Shown in pieces: positions 25,809-34,478 of a stretch of 64,000 nucleotides of DNA. Each line of letters starts with the position of its first letter. Position 1 is the first letter of the stretch. A program made the position numbers and the translations under genes. Origin of the DNA: Bacteroidales bacterium H4 (GTDB lineage Bacteria > Bacteroidota > Bacteroidia > Bacteroidales > Muribaculaceae); NCBI GenBank assembly GCA_001701165.1, contig DAAP01000023.1, positions 124,001 through 188,000 of the forward strand. Direction: 5' to 3'. The notes beneath the pieces were generated by a model. That model saw only the letters and a program-made list of their open reading frames with translations, made no database searches and had not been told where the DNA came from.

Positions 25809-26807
25809 TCAACGCGAGCTGAATGTCCATGTTTGCGAGCCGGGGTCGTATATGATTGTGAAAGTTGCGAGCGAGCTTACGAGGTTGGCCGGGGTTATCG
25901 AGGCTATGCCGGGGTTCATAGGCTTGGCGAAACCGATGCCGAAAGTGATGCGCACCATGCGTTCCTTGGCAGGGTTCTTCGGGTCGGCGAGAGACACGGA
26001 CGAGCGTCCCAACCCGAAAGAGACGGTGCCGTCCTTGCGGACGTGCCGCGACACAAGCACAGAGGGAGAGGTGGTATACCCCTCGGCTTTGCAGCAGTAA
26101 AAGCTATGGGGATTGGTCGAGAACTCAACGATGTCCCCATTGACATGCACCGAGTGCCTCGCCCCCATGATTGCCCACCCTTTCTTGACCGGGCAGTGCT
26201 TCTTGGCTTTCTGCTCATCGGTAGCCCATTTTAGCTTGAAGGGGTTGCGCTTGCGGACGTTGCGGAACAGGTACGGCACGAACCCTTGGGATATGAGCTT
26301 TGACGCGCCGAGTATATGGAGCTTGCCGTCAATGGCTTGGCAGGAGATCTGAGCGTCCTTGTAAAGGGTATCGGAAGTGCCGATTCCGAGAAGTTTGTTG
26401 ATGACTGCGATTTGCACCCGGATGCTCGAAACGTCCTTCTTGGCGTTGTCAAGGTCGATGACCTGCTGCGCACGCATCGCTCCGGCTCGTTCGGCAGTGG
26501 CTTGCCGTATCGCCAAGGGTGGCAGTTCTGTCTGCTCGCCGGTGTACAGATTGACGCTCCGTGTATTCAGGTACACGTTATCGCCGTCATTCGCGCCCAG
26601 CGAAAGTGCGGTGAGAGCCGGGGCGGCGGATTTAAGAGCCTCATGCCACTTGTTGATAATGTCAAGGTTGGCTTGCGTCCCTGCGGTGGCGAGGATGTCA
26701 GTGATTTTCTGAAGTATAGAGCCGACAGTTTCGGGGCTGACGCTGTTGGACTGCGTCGTATTTCGGAACTGCGTTATCAGCTGCGTCAATGTCGTTACGT
26801 CTATCAT
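25809..26807 (-). CDS. Phage structural protein, possibly fibre-related
   Basis: From ATG 26807 the protein has 332 residues. An N-terminal helical part (residues 1-60, MIDVTTLTQLITQFRNTTQ) is followed by a Ser/Ala-rich middle. The C-terminal half is beta-rich (HVNGDIVEFSTNPHSFY, LGRSSVSLADPKNP, ATFTIIYDPGSQTWTF). That layout, a helical stem with a beta head, fits a tail-fibre or appendage protein, but no family is recognised. It has its own promoter-like sequence just upstream. The frame extends 19 codons further, but the chosen ATG lies downstream of the -7 box. Confidence 0.55.
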   Translation of the reverse strand: MIDVTTLTQLITQFRNTTQSNSVSPETVGSILQKITDILATAGTQANLDIINKWHEALKSAAPALTALSLGANDGDNVYLNTRSVNLYTGEQTELPPLAIRQATAERAGAMRAQQVIDLDNAKKDVSSIRVQIAVINKLLGIGTSDTLYKDAQISCQAIDGKLHILGASKLISQGFVPYLFRNVRKRNPFKLKWATDEQKAKKHCPVKKGWAIMGARHSVHVNGDIVEFSTNPHSFYCCKAEGYTTSPSVLVSRHVRKDGTVSFGLGRSSVSLADPKNPAKERMVRITFGIGFAKPMNPGIASITPANLVSSLATFTIIYDPGSQTWTFSSR

Positions 26808-26824
26808 TGCGGTAATCTTTGACG

Positions 26825-26832
26825 CAAAGTTA
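26825..26832 (-). promoter_or_regulatory. Promoter -7 element for the phage structural gene
   Basis: TAACTTTG on the minus strand, 18 bases before the ATG at 26807, with a TTTTCG-like -33 about 20 bases further up. The leader would be only about 10 bases. Confidence 0.5.
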
Positions 26833-26860
26833 TGATGCCTCGGACGTGTCCGAAAAGACA

Positions 26861-27292
26861 TCATTTCTGAAGTGATTGCCGGAATGTTCGGTCATTCAAG
26901 GCGTTGGCGACGATGCCGCAGAAGTCACGACCGAAGTTGTCGGCAAAGAACTCTTTCAAGTTCATGACCGATGCGTAGTACTTGGTTGAGAACCATTTGC
27001 GGCGTTGGCGCACCTTGTCGCGTCCTATGTCGCCGGGATTGCCTACCGGCACTTCGCGGCCTGTGCCGTAGTCTTGGAACAAGCCGTAGGTGTTGAAGGC
27101 TTGCGATAGTGTTACGGCGGAAACCTTGCCGTCCATCGACAAGCCGACCGAAACGGTTGAGCGGTACAACGCCCCTGTGTCAACGACTTTCAGCAGAGCG
27201 ATGCGCTCGCGCCATATCTTTATCATCGTGGAGTTGAAAGCCAAGACGTATTTACGGCGTTCCTCCTCGGCGTTATGTCCACTCTGAAGCAT
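26861..27292 (-). CDS. Phage neck/tail-completion-like protein
   Basis: The protein has 143 residues. WRERIALLKVVDTGALYRST followed by YGLFQDYGTG recalls the HK97-gp10-type tail-completion family, in which an early DTG and a later G(T)G motif are common. A basic segment, RDKVRQRRKWFSTKYY, follows. Position between other small neck genes and the fibre-like gene agrees. The assignment is by layout and short motifs and remains tentative. Confidence 0.5.
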   Translation of the reverse strand: MLQSGHNAEEERRKYVLAFNSTMIKIWRERIALLKVVDTGALYRSTVSVGLSMDGKVSAVTLSQAFNTYGLFQDYGTGREVPVGNPGDIGRDKVRQRRKWFSTKYYASVMNLKEFFADNFGRDFCGIVANALNDRTFRQSLQK

Positions 27293-27788
27293 TGTAGCGT
27301 AAATCTGTGAATGTGTCGATTGCTATTTGGAAGTAGGCGCAGGCTGCGCCGGAGAAGAAATACCGCTCTATCTCCGTGAATGAAATCTGAGGGTCAAGGT
27401 AGATGCGGTTTTCTTCCAGTCGGGTTTTCTCTTGAAGCAGCACTGACATGTATTGCCGGAACAGCTCGCGGAGTGTGTCGAAGCACTCCTGACGAGCCGA
27501 CATGTCATCGAGGGCGTGTCGCATAGCGAGAAAAATCGTTTTGACACGTCGCGTACGAGGCGTGTTGTTCATTTCCATATAGCCTTGCGAAGTGTCGCTG
27601 ACGGCGACAATGGCTGTGGCTGACTGCATGACGTGGAGTGCCTCCTCGAAGCCTTCAAGTCCAGACACGCGGCAGAAAGCGAAGTTTTCGCTTCGCGCCA
27701 GCCGGTTTCGATTGGTCAAGTCCTCGAAAAATGAGGTGGCGTTCCAAGAGAAAGTCGAGTGTGTAGGGTCGATAGTGTAGAGATTCAT
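27273..27788 (-). CDS. Phage protein of unknown function, tail-region
   Basis: From ATG 27788 the protein has 171 residues (MNLYTIDPTHSTFSWNATSF). It is mixed alpha/beta with a helical centre (DMSARQECFDTLRELFRQYM). I do not recognise a family. It overlaps the next gene by 20 bases and is in the block where tail-terminator and neck proteins usually lie. The frame runs 25 codons further upstream without a likely start. Confidence 0.5.
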   Translation of the reverse strand: MNLYTIDPTHSTFSWNATSFFEDLTNRNRLARSENFAFCRVSGLEGFEEALHVMQSATAIVAVSDTSQGYMEMNNTPRTRRVKTIFLAMRHALDDMSARQECFDTLRELFRQYMSVLLQEKTRLEENRIYLDPQISFTEIERYFFSGAACAYFQIAIDTFTDLRYNASEWT

Positions 27789-27883
27789 TTGTTCGGGTAT
27801 TTGGCGTTGAACTCCTGATATTGACCTTAGTCTCAGTCGGCAAGCCGACCGCGCACCAGCCAAAGGCCGACATACGCTCTGAG

Positions 27884-28651
27884 CTAAGGTCGAATTTTTG
27901 AACGCAGTTCAAAAAATTCGCGAGCCTGTGCGTCAAGCTCGGTAAGCGCACGGTGGGTGTCAAGGGCGAGGATCTCCCGCTCCTTGGTTATGTCGCCTTT
28001 GGTCAAGGCGCGTATCATTGCATCGACAGACTGCTGTATTTGTGCGCCGGTGGGCTGTGCATTGCTGCCAAGGAGGTTGTCAGTCTGTGCCGATGGTTGA
28101 AAGAAGTGGCTGAAACGTCGGGCAAAATAGCCTTTGACCGATGCGAACCAATAGAACACGCTTGTCCGCTCGGCGGCAGTCAAGCGTAGTTTGGAGTTTA
28201 TAGTTGAGAGTTTAGGGAGATAGAGGATGCTTGCGATTTGGACGAGTAGGTCGTCCGACTTCGTGGCGAGATAGCCTTGGTAAAGGTTGTCGCAGACGAT
28301 GAACTTCTCAAACGGCACTTCGGAGAAGTCGGGTGAGAATGAGCGGTGGCGACCGATACGAGAGATGCATACCGGCTGAGGCGGTATGGTGTCGAGCCAG
28401 TCAAGAGCCGGGATTACTTCGGCTATTTGGTCAACGGAAACGATGAAGTCTTGGCGGCGTAGGCGGCAGACAAAATCGGCGTTGTGTCGGTGTCTGACTG
28501 ACAGAGCCGACCAATGGAACAGGCAAAGGGTCTTTATCTCATCGAAAGTAAAGTCTTTGGCGATAAGTCCGAAAGCATAACGAAGCTGCTTGTCGTTCAG
28601 CTCGTGCCAGCTTTTCGGCATGATGAGGTCGATGTTTAGCGTGTTGTTATC
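27884..28651 (-). CDS. Phage protein of unknown function containing a dispersed-repeat insertion
   Basis: From ATG 28651 the protein has 255 residues. It begins MDNNTLNIDLIMPKSWHELN and is helical and acidic, with a C-terminal charged helix (TKEREILALDTHRALTELDA). Residues about 144-157, LYLPKLSTINSKLRLT, are encoded by a copy of the dispersed repeat also present in two intergenic regions. The repeat has therefore been absorbed in frame. No family is recognised. It is conserved in position with the other small genes between portal and tape measure. Confidence 0.5.
   Translation of the reverse strand, partial: DNNTLNIDLIMPKSWHELNDKQLRYAFGLIAKDFTFDEIKTLCLFHWSALSVRHRHNADFVCRLRRQDFIVSVDQIAEVIPALDWLDTIPPQPVCISRIGRHRSFSPDFSEVPFEKFIVCDNLYQGYLATKSDDLLVQIASILYLPKLSTINSKLRLTAAERTSVFYWFASVKGYFARRFSHFFQPSAQTDNLLGSNAQPTGAQIQQSVDAMIRALTKGDITKEREILALDTHRALTELDAQAREFFELRSKIRP
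28195..28225. repeat. Dispersed repeat, copy inside a coding region
   Basis: GAGTTTATAGTTGAGAGTTT and the bases after it belong to the same TTTAGAGTTGAGAG-type repeat seen at 23095 and 29526. Here it encodes KLSTINSKL in the minus-strand gene. Confidence 0.5.
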
Positions 28652-28682
28652 CATAATGCAAAACGTCAAAGATGTGGTATTG

Positions 28683-29522
28683 TCAGAACCAGTAACCATG
28701 CGACTTTATGCTGTTCTTGAATGTCGGTGGGCTGTATAGTTTCGCCACGTCTGACGAGTGCCATTCGGGAAAAGTATCGGGATGCCGCCTGATGCAGTCA
28801 ACGATGTCGCGCAAAGCGGTTTCGCGCAACGGTTTACCAAGTACGAGGTCGGCAACATGTCCCCGGAGTGCGGTGCAAAGTCGAGAGTCAAAGGGCGAGA
28901 GTGAAGTGATGATGCCAAGCGTCTCATCACGGAGGCGTTGCATCAGTTCGGGGGAAATGTACTCGGCAGCAAGGCGGCCTTCCGCAACTGCAATAGCAGG
29001 ACGCAGTTCCTGAAATTTCTCCCACGTTGCCGCACCGGAGGCAAGCGGTCGGATGCTGTCAAGCGTTGGAAACAGCGTTGCGCGGAAGAACTCGCATTGG
29101 AAGGTATTGCACCAGCCGCTGACCTTGGCAAGTAACGGCTGCAAGGTGTTGATTGCTGCATCGCGCTGCGCCTTGTGGGCGGCAATCAGCCGTTCCACAC
29201 GCTCTTTCGATGCTGGGGCGAGGTTTTGGTTGCTGACCACGGCAAAGCCGTTGACTGTCTGCACCAAGTCCAGCGAGGGTATCGCATCGGCAAGTGCCTG
29301 ATGAGCCGCTATTGCCGTGAACGGGTTAAGGATTGGAGAATCGGGGTAGTCCGCAATAGCTTCAGCTACGACCGTTTCGGGGCAGAAAGTGGCGAACACC
29401 CATTGCTCGGCGGTGTCGAGCCAGTGAGCAATGCGGTCAAAGAGCGAGGCTTCGCCTTTGACGGCGCAAACCTGCTGCGGCACGAAACGGCGCAGGGTTT
29501 CATCATTCGGAATCAGTTTCAT
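28683..29522 (-). CDS. Phage protein of unknown function (possibly DUF6712)
   Basis: The 279 residues begin MKLIPNDETLRRFVPQQVCA and are largely helical: LFDRIAHWLDTAEQWVFATF, RVERLIAAHKAQRDAAINTL. I have a weak recollection of similar proteins annotated DUF6712 in Bacteroidales prophages, next to the portal-like gene as here. That placement would suit a head-tail connector or a capsid-associated protein. No catalytic motif is visible. Confidence 0.5.
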   Translation of the reverse strand: MKLIPNDETLRRFVPQQVCAVKGEASLFDRIAHWLDTAEQWVFATFCPETVVAEAIADYPDSPILNPFTAIAAHQALADAIPSLDLVQTVNGFAVVSNQNLAPASKERVERLIAAHKAQRDAAINTLQPLLAKVSGWCNTFQCEFFRATLFPTLDSIRPLASGAATWEKFQELRPAIAVAEGRLAAEYISPELMQRLRDETLGIITSLSPFDSRLCTALRGHVADLVLGKPLRETALRDIVDCIRRHPDTFPEWHSSDVAKLYSPPTFKNSIKSHGYWF

Positions 29523-29525
29523 ATT

Positions 29526-29610
29526 GTCGAGAGTTTAGGGTCGAGAGATTAGAGATAGTTCGGTATCAAGATTCGGCTTATGCTCTCTCGACCCTTGACT
29601 TTCCTCTTTC
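29526..29610. repeat. Dispersed inverted repeat, copy 2
   Basis: GGGTCGAGAGATTAGAGAT pairs over about 20 bases with GCTCTCTCGACCC. The left arm matches copy 1 at 23107 almost base for base. The repeat supplies the last codons and stop of the portal-like gene (ending LSLISRP). Confidence 0.65.
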
Positions 29611-30905
29611 GACTTTGATGTGGTAACAGTCTTGGCATCCGCATTTTCATCGAGTGTCGTAAGTTGGATGAACGGCACATCGACTTTGACACCCTCCCAT
29701 TTGTTGAAGCGGCAAATTATGCGGTGCACGGTGAAAAGAAGGTCGTGGTACGGTTTCTGAAGGGCTTGGGCTATGGTGTACAACTCGCGCTTGTCTGAGC
29801 CGGAATTGTTGGTCTGCGCCTTGCCTGGTACTGACCCGACAAGATTAGAGTGGACGCGGAGCGTGAAACATATCATATTGACCGCTTCCTGAATGTCGCT
29901 CTCCCAGTCGCCGCCCTCCTTAGTGTCGTCAATCCTGTTGATTACGACATCGTGCATTTCGTCTCCGTTGGGGTTGACGTAGAACGTGGAGAACCACACC
30001 TTGCCGCTGTTCTCGACACCTGTGAGGAAGTCGAGGATGCGCTGCTTCTCCTCCACGATACGCGCTTGCTGCTTTGAACGGTCTGTTATGCCCTCCGACT
30101 TGAATATCGAGTCCCAATACTTCTGCGACACCTCGATGTGGTACTTTATAGGCGCGGAGTTCTTGAGTTTGGCTTCTTTCGCAAGACCGATTAGCTGCTT
30201 GATGTTGTACCACTTGCCGCGAAAAAGCGCGGCATAGTATGGTATGGGGTAATACGTGCTGTCAGGTGTCGGCACGCGGCTGACAATGGCGAACTTGCGG
30301 CACTTGTCGCCGTTAGCGAGCCTTTCGCGGAGGTCACAGAAAGGCGTGGCGGTGTCGAGCATCTCGATGACCTCGCAGTCTTCGAGCGTGGCGAACTTCC
30401 GCCAGTTGGCGAAGTAAAGGCGTGGTATCTTGCCGTATTTGTCTGCCGGGGCGAAACGGCAGTAGCAAGCCTCCTTTCGGACGAGCCGCACAATCTTTGT
30501 CCCCTCGGCATTGAGGATTATGACGCTGACAGCGAAAGCGAAGTGCTTGAAGTCCTGACAGACACCGAGGAAGTAGGAAGCGAGGTCGTTGTCAAGCGTG
30601 AAGTCATCTACTTCGCCCTTAATCGATGCGGAGGCTTGGCCGCAGTCGTAGACAAGCCCTGACCCGTAGCAAACCTCGGCGTTGAACATCTGACAGGTGG
30701 CGAGTGTCTCGTCCGATTCGATCAAGTCTATGATGTCGAACGGCATTTGGTTTGTCGCGCCCCATGGCATATAGCTGTGGGTGTCGGAGAGGATTGTAGG
30801 TGTAATCTCGCCATCCTCCTTGAACACTGGCTTAGGCTCGGTGAACGCCACCGAGGCGCGTGCGTTTGGCAGTGTCTCTACCGAAGAATATTTGAGGGAG
30901 TCCAT
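29535..30905 (-). CDS. Portal-like phage protein
   Basis: The 456 residues show the portal layout. An N-terminal region has a PWGATNQMPFDIIDLIESDE segment, followed by a mixed core with a stem-like helix region (KQQARIVEEKQRILDFLTGV). A late segment, HSNLVGSVPGKAQTNNSGSDKRE, resembles the P..G/N..S stretch before the C-terminal helices of dodecameric portals. These form the DNA channel at one capsid vertex. No terminase precedes it here, which is unusual. The last residues come from a dispersed repeat, so the natural C-terminus may have been altered. Confidence 0.6.
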   Translation of the reverse strand: MDSLKYSSVETLPNARASVAFTEPKPVFKEDGEITPTILSDTHSYMPWGATNQMPFDIIDLIESDETLATCQMFNAEVCYGSGLVYDCGQASASIKGEVDDFTLDNDLASYFLGVCQDFKHFAFAVSVIILNAEGTKIVRLVRKEACYCRFAPADKYGKIPRLYFANWRKFATLEDCEVIEMLDTATPFCDLRERLANGDKCRKFAIVSRVPTPDSTYYPIPYYAALFRGKWYNIKQLIGLAKEAKLKNSAPIKYHIEVSQKYWDSIFKSEGITDRSKQQARIVEEKQRILDFLTGVENSGKVWFSTFYVNPNGDEMHDVVINRIDDTKEGGDWESDIQEAVNMICFTLRVHSNLVGSVPGKAQTNNSGSDKRELYTIAQALQKPYHDLLFTVHRIICRFNKWEGVKVDVPFIQLTTLDENADAKTVTTSKSKEESQGSREHKPNLDTELSLISRP

Positions 30906-30923
30906 ATAGTGAAGTGTGAGTGA

Positions 30924-31166
30924 TTATAAGAAAACTTCGAGGCCGTTGATGCGGAAAATGCAGACGAGGCGGATCTTGCGGATTTGCCCGGAGGCAAGCA
31001 CCTTGAAATTTTGAGTGCCGACATAGCGTTGCGATGCTGCGCACGGCAGGGCGATGCAGTTGTGAAGATGCACGATTTCGCCCGACCGTTTCCAAAAGGA
31101 GATGTCTACCGGGTCGCCAGAATGGAGCATTGTCAATGCCGTTGTATGGTGTATCGCGTTTGCCAT
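30924..31166 (-). CDS. Small phage protein of unknown function
   Basis: The 80 residues, MANAIHHTTALTMLHSGDPVD onwards, are beta-rich (GEIVHLHNCIALPCAA, QIRKIRLVCIFRINGLEVFL). The ending on a hydrophobic strand and the position next to the portal-like gene suggest a small structural protein or fragment of a head domain. The ATG sits one base from the stop of the preceding gene, which indicates translational coupling. I recognise no named family. Confidence 0.5.
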   Translation of the reverse strand: MANAIHHTTALTMLHSGDPVDISFWKRSGEIVHLHNCIALPCAASQRYVGTQNFKVLASGQIRKIRLVCIFRINGLEVFL

Positions 31167-32029
31167 TACGAGAAAGGAGTTTTGAAAGTATCGGTGTGTA
31201 TTCTGTCGGGCAGTGCGACCAATGATTCGGGACGGTCGCTAGTGTAGCGGTACGTGAACTTGACCGTGTTGAGTTCCTCGTCTCCGTCCTGCACCTCGCA
31301 GGTGCTGTCCGTAATCAGCACAGACGGATAAGGCTCGTTCAGGTTGTCCTCCTCGTGGTATGGTTTGTTGATGATGCGCACATCTCGCGACATGAAGAGC
31401 TGTCCGAGCCATTCGGCATACTCGGCGGTAAGTCCGGCGGTTTGGAACTCGAATGACTGCTCCACGGACTGGTCGTAGAACGACACGATGCCGTCGCAGA
31501 CGGCCTCGGTGCGCTTTACTTTTGTCTTGGCGGTGGTGTCGCCCACAAGCTCCGCTATCTCCAAGGCGTTGAACATATTGGTGAAATATAGCCGTATGTC
31601 GGGCTTCCGTTTCGTGTAGTAAACGGTTATGGAGCGTTGCCCGATTCTGACGGTAACGCCGATGATGTCGTATGGTATGTTCGGGAACGAACTTGCTGTC
31701 TGCGCTGCGAGCCATTCGCGGTTGACGGTCAGCATTTTCAATTCATAATCCTTGCCGTAGCCGGTATGTCCGTTCGGGACGAAGATGATGCGAACATCCC
31801 CGGTGTCTTGGCGGCGGCAGACTACGTGGAACGACACGAGTTCCTGATCAAGGTACTCGACAGGCGGACGGACATAGAACAACGGCAAGGGATAGTCTGC
31901 CGTTGCCTCGATGACCTTGCGTGTCGTCAGGAACTGCGAGGCTATAATGCCGGACGGCTGGCAGGACGTATGGCAGCTAAAGTGAAATGGCGTAAATGAG
32001 AGAGGAAATTTATAAGTAAGTGCAAACAA
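31166..32029 (-). CDS. Phage protein, probably truncated at its 5' end
   Basis: The 287 residues have a well-formed C-terminal two thirds: VSFHVVCRRQDTGDVRIIFVP, FTNMFNALEIAELVG, then a beta-rich tail with TVKFTYRYTSDRPES. The first 25 residues (MFALTYKFPLSFTPFHFSCH) are low-complexity, and just upstream the DNA becomes AT-rich and switches to the recombinase operon. I suspect the natural start was removed when the conjugative element arrived near 31985-32030. The beta-rich ending would fit a tail or baseplate protein. The function is unknown. Confidence 0.5.
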   Translation of the reverse strand: MFALTYKFPLSFTPFHFSCHTSCQPSGIIASQFLTTRKVIEATADYPLPLFYVRPPVEYLDQELVSFHVVCRRQDTGDVRIIFVPNGHTGYGKDYELKMLTVNREWLAAQTASSFPNIPYDIIGVTVRIGQRSITVYYTKRKPDIRLYFTNMFNALEIAELVGDTTAKTKVKRTEAVCDGIVSFYDQSVEQSFEFQTAGLTAEYAEWLGQLFMSRDVRIINKPYHEEDNLNEPYPSVLITDSTCEVQDGDEELNTVKFTYRYTSDRPESLVALPDRIHTDTFKTPFS

Positions 32030-32154
32030 AAGCCTTTATTTATAAGGCATTGCATAGAAGCGATTTTGATTTGTTTTTGGTGGGGTATAGGTTATTTTTT
32101 GTTATTTCTGCTATTTATGTTACTTTTTTGTTAGTCGTTATGAGCTATTTTTTG

Positions 32155-32162
32155 TACCTTTG
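32155..32162 (+). promoter_or_regulatory. Promoter -7 element of the recombinase pair
   Basis: TACCTTTG, 27 bases before ATG 32189. A TTTG lies 24 bases upstream, slightly further than the usual 20. Confidence 0.55.
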
Positions 32163-32188
32163 CATACGAAATAAAGCATTGGCAGAGA

Positions 32189-33319
32189 ATGGCAAGAACA
32201 AAAAAATCAGAATCGGTACCTGTCCGCATCCGCTTCAAGCAGCTTAAGGACGGCAACCAATCCATATATCTGGATATCTATACCGACCGCAAACGCAGAT
32301 ATGAGTTTCTTAAACTCTTCCTTGTCCCTGAAATATCGCAGGAGGCAAAGGAGAGGAATGCCAACACGCTCAAGGCTGCCAATGCCATCAAGGCACAGCG
32401 TATTCTTGACATCACCAACAAGAAGCCGGCGACAATCCTTTCGGACAAAGCCCGGACACCGCTGATAGAATGGCTCGATGAATACGCTGAGTCCGGAGAG
32501 AAAAAAGGGCGCAGAGCCCTTGTCGATCATGTACACGCAGTATCAGTGTGCCTGAAGGCTTATAATCCGCGGATAAGATTGTATGAGGTCGATAAGGACT
32601 TTCTTCAGGGATTTATAGAATATCTCGGCACCCGGATGACGAGATTGACAAAAAAGCCGCTGGCAAAGAAAACCATATCCGGTTACTGCGGATATATACG
32701 GGCGGCCCTCAACTATGCCGTGGATCTGGAAATTCTTGGCGACAATCCTTTATTGTCATTCGACTGGGCTTCCATACAGGGGGAACGCAAAAAACGCGAG
32801 TATCTGACCATTGAAGAGGTGCAGACGCTTATTGACACTCCATGTAGGAGTCCAAGGGTGAAGACGGCGTTTCTTTTTTCTTGTTTTTGCGGGCTACGTT
32901 ACAGTGATGTCAAAGGACTGCGTTGGAAAGACGTAATCGAGGAAAACGGCAAGACTCATTTGGAATTGCGTCAGCAAAAGACGGGGAAGGTAATCTACCT
33001 GCCTTTGAGCCTACAGGCGCAGAAGTTCATGCCGGGAGAGAAAGGAAATCCTGACGATGCCGTCTTTGATGTCCCCACGCTGAGCGATTGCGACCATGTG
33101 CTGAAAACGTGGACTTCCAAGGCCGGCATTACCAAACGGGTGTCCTATCACGTGAGCCGTCACGCCTTTGCGACGATGACGCTGACAATGGGCGCAGACC
33201 TCTATACCACCAGCCAGTTGCTCGGACACTCGGATGTGGAAACGACCCAGGTGTACGCAAAAATCGTGGACAAAAAGAAGGTGGATGCAGTTTATTTGAT
33301 TGACAGACTATTTGATTAA
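32189..33319 (+). CDS. Tyrosine recombinase 1 (integrase)
   Basis: The 376 residues have an N-terminal arm-binding part (VPVRIRFKQLKDGNQSIYLD), a SAM-like core-binding domain and a C-terminal catalytic domain. Catalytic residues are readable: Arg in FSCFCGLRYSDVKG, Lys in LRQQKTGKVIYL, HxxR in YHVSRHAFATM, His in QLLGHSD and the nucleophile Tyr in TTQVYAKI. It would integrate and excise the element by strand exchange at att sites. It is followed after five bases by a second recombinase of the same family. Confidence 0.93.
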   Translation: MARTKKSESVPVRIRFKQLKDGNQSIYLDIYTDRKRRYEFLKLFLVPEISQEAKERNANTLKAANAIKAQRILDITNKKPATILSDKARTPLIEWLDEYAESGEKKGRRALVDHVHAVSVCLKAYNPRIRLYEVDKDFLQGFIEYLGTRMTRLTKKPLAKKTISGYCGYIRAALNYAVDLEILGDNPLLSFDWASIQGERKKREYLTIEEVQTLIDTPCRSPRVKTAFLFSCFCGLRYSDVKGLRWKDVIEENGKTHLELRQQKTGKVIYLPLSLQAQKFMPGEKGNPDDAVFDVPTLSDCDHVLKTWTSKAGITKRVSYHVSRHAFATMTLTMGADLYTTSQLLGHSDVETTQVYAKIVDKKKVDAVYLIDRLFD

Positions 33320-33324
33320 GAGAT

Positions 33325-34470
33325 ATGGGCAGACTGAAGAAACAGGTGGTGATGAAGGAACCGATAAGGCTCCGGGAGCAAGTGCTGAAAAACGGCAACC
33401 GTTCGCTGTATCTGGATATATACCATAACGGCAAGCGGACTTACAAGTTCCTGAAGTTGTACCTTGTGCCGGAGACCGACACACCGTCAAGAATAATGAA
33501 TGCCAACACGCTGGCACAAGCGAACGCCATCAAGGAGGAAATGATACTTGACCTTACCAACCGTATTGCGGGCATAAAGGACAAATCACACAAGGCCCGG
33601 ATGCCGTTCTGCGCATGGATGGGCATTTATGCCGAGAATGCGAAGAAAAGCTGTGCGGAATCATCAAAAGCGTGGATAGACCGAACGGTCAAGGAGGTCA
33701 CGGATTATGATTCTGAGACTACACTTGCCGATGTGGACAAGGAATACCTCACGAGGTTTATGGAGTACCTTGTCAGCCGTTCCGCACATAATACAGACCG
33801 GAAGAAAATGACAAAAAGCACCGTATTCCTGTACCTGTGCTATGTCAGAGCTGCGCTTAACTATGCGGTACGTGAAAGCGTGATACCCAAAAGCCCGTTC
33901 AAGGGAATAACCAGAGCCTCGCTGTCCATCAAAGAGCACAAACGCGAGTATCTGACCGTAGAGGAGATAAAACGGCTTATCGCCACTCCCTGCTGCCGTG
34001 AGGACATCAAGGGTGCGTTCCTGTTCTCCTGTTTCAGCGGGCTGCGCATCTATGACATCATGAATCTCCATTGGAAAGACATTGTGAGAACCGCTACCCA
34101 CTGGCAGGTTGAGATAATTCAGTACAAAACCGGTGTCGAGCTGTTTCTGCCGCTGAACATGAACGCCCGGAAATGGCTGCCGGAAAAGCCGGAGGACGCC
34201 ACGGCGGAGGACAGGGTGTTTCCCCGGCTGACAAGAAACTACGGGCAGAGCCTCGGAACGTGGATGGAGAATGCCGGAATCACGAAAGACATCACTTTTC
34301 ACGCGGCGAGGCACAGCTTCGCAACGCTCTGTCTTACAGCGGGTATAGACATTTACACTACCAGTCAGCTGCTCGGACATACCACCATCCGGCACACCCA
34401 GCGTTACGCCCGGATTATCAATACGAAGAAAGACGAAGCCGTCTCGTTGTTTGACGGTGTATTTGAATGA
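33325..34470 (+). CDS. Tyrosine recombinase 2 (integrase)
   Basis: The protein has 381 residues and the same architecture as its neighbour; the arm regions are alike (LKNGNRSLYLDIYHNGKRTYKFLKLYLVPE in several short matches). The catalytic set is complete: Arg in FSCFSGLRIYD, Lys in IIQYKTGVELF, HxxR in FHAARHSFATL, His in QLLGHTT and Tyr in TQRYARI. It is translated right behind recombinase 1. The pair may act together as a heteromer or divide integration and excision between them. Both seem functional. Confidence 0.93.
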   Translation: MGRLKKQVVMKEPIRLREQVLKNGNRSLYLDIYHNGKRTYKFLKLYLVPETDTPSRIMNANTLAQANAIKEEMILDLTNRIAGIKDKSHKARMPFCAWMGIYAENAKKSCAESSKAWIDRTVKEVTDYDSETTLADVDKEYLTRFMEYLVSRSAHNTDRKKMTKSTVFLYLCYVRAALNYAVRESVIPKSPFKGITRASLSIKEHKREYLTVEEIKRLIATPCCREDIKGAFLFSCFSGLRIYDIMNLHWKDIVRTATHWQVEIIQYKTGVELFLPLNMNARKWLPEKPEDATAEDRVFPRLTRNYGQSLGTWMENAGITKDITFHAARHSFATLCLTAGIDIYTTSQLLGHTTIRHTQRYARIINTKKDEAVSLFDGVFE

Positions 34471-34478
34471 TTAATTAA

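Larger units (their letters stand above)
17069..32029 (-). mobile_element. Incomplete prophage block (portal, neck, tail and lysis genes)
   Basis: All recognisable genes run on the minus strand in tailed-phage order: small head/tail proteins, a portal-like protein, neck and tail proteins, a structural fibre-like protein, a lysis cassette, a tape measure and a tail-tip protein. No terminase, capsid, prohead protease or phage repressor is visible. The block ends at a terminator on the left and meets the conjugative element on the right, where the first gene looks truncated. Either the head genes were lost or they lie beyond the conjugative element. Confidence 0.8.

Noticed and set aside
17069..32029. 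A contractile tailocin or injection system
   Set aside because: No sheath, spike or baseplate-wedge protein is recognisable, and a portal-like protein is present; the layout fits a long flexible-tailed phage remnant better.
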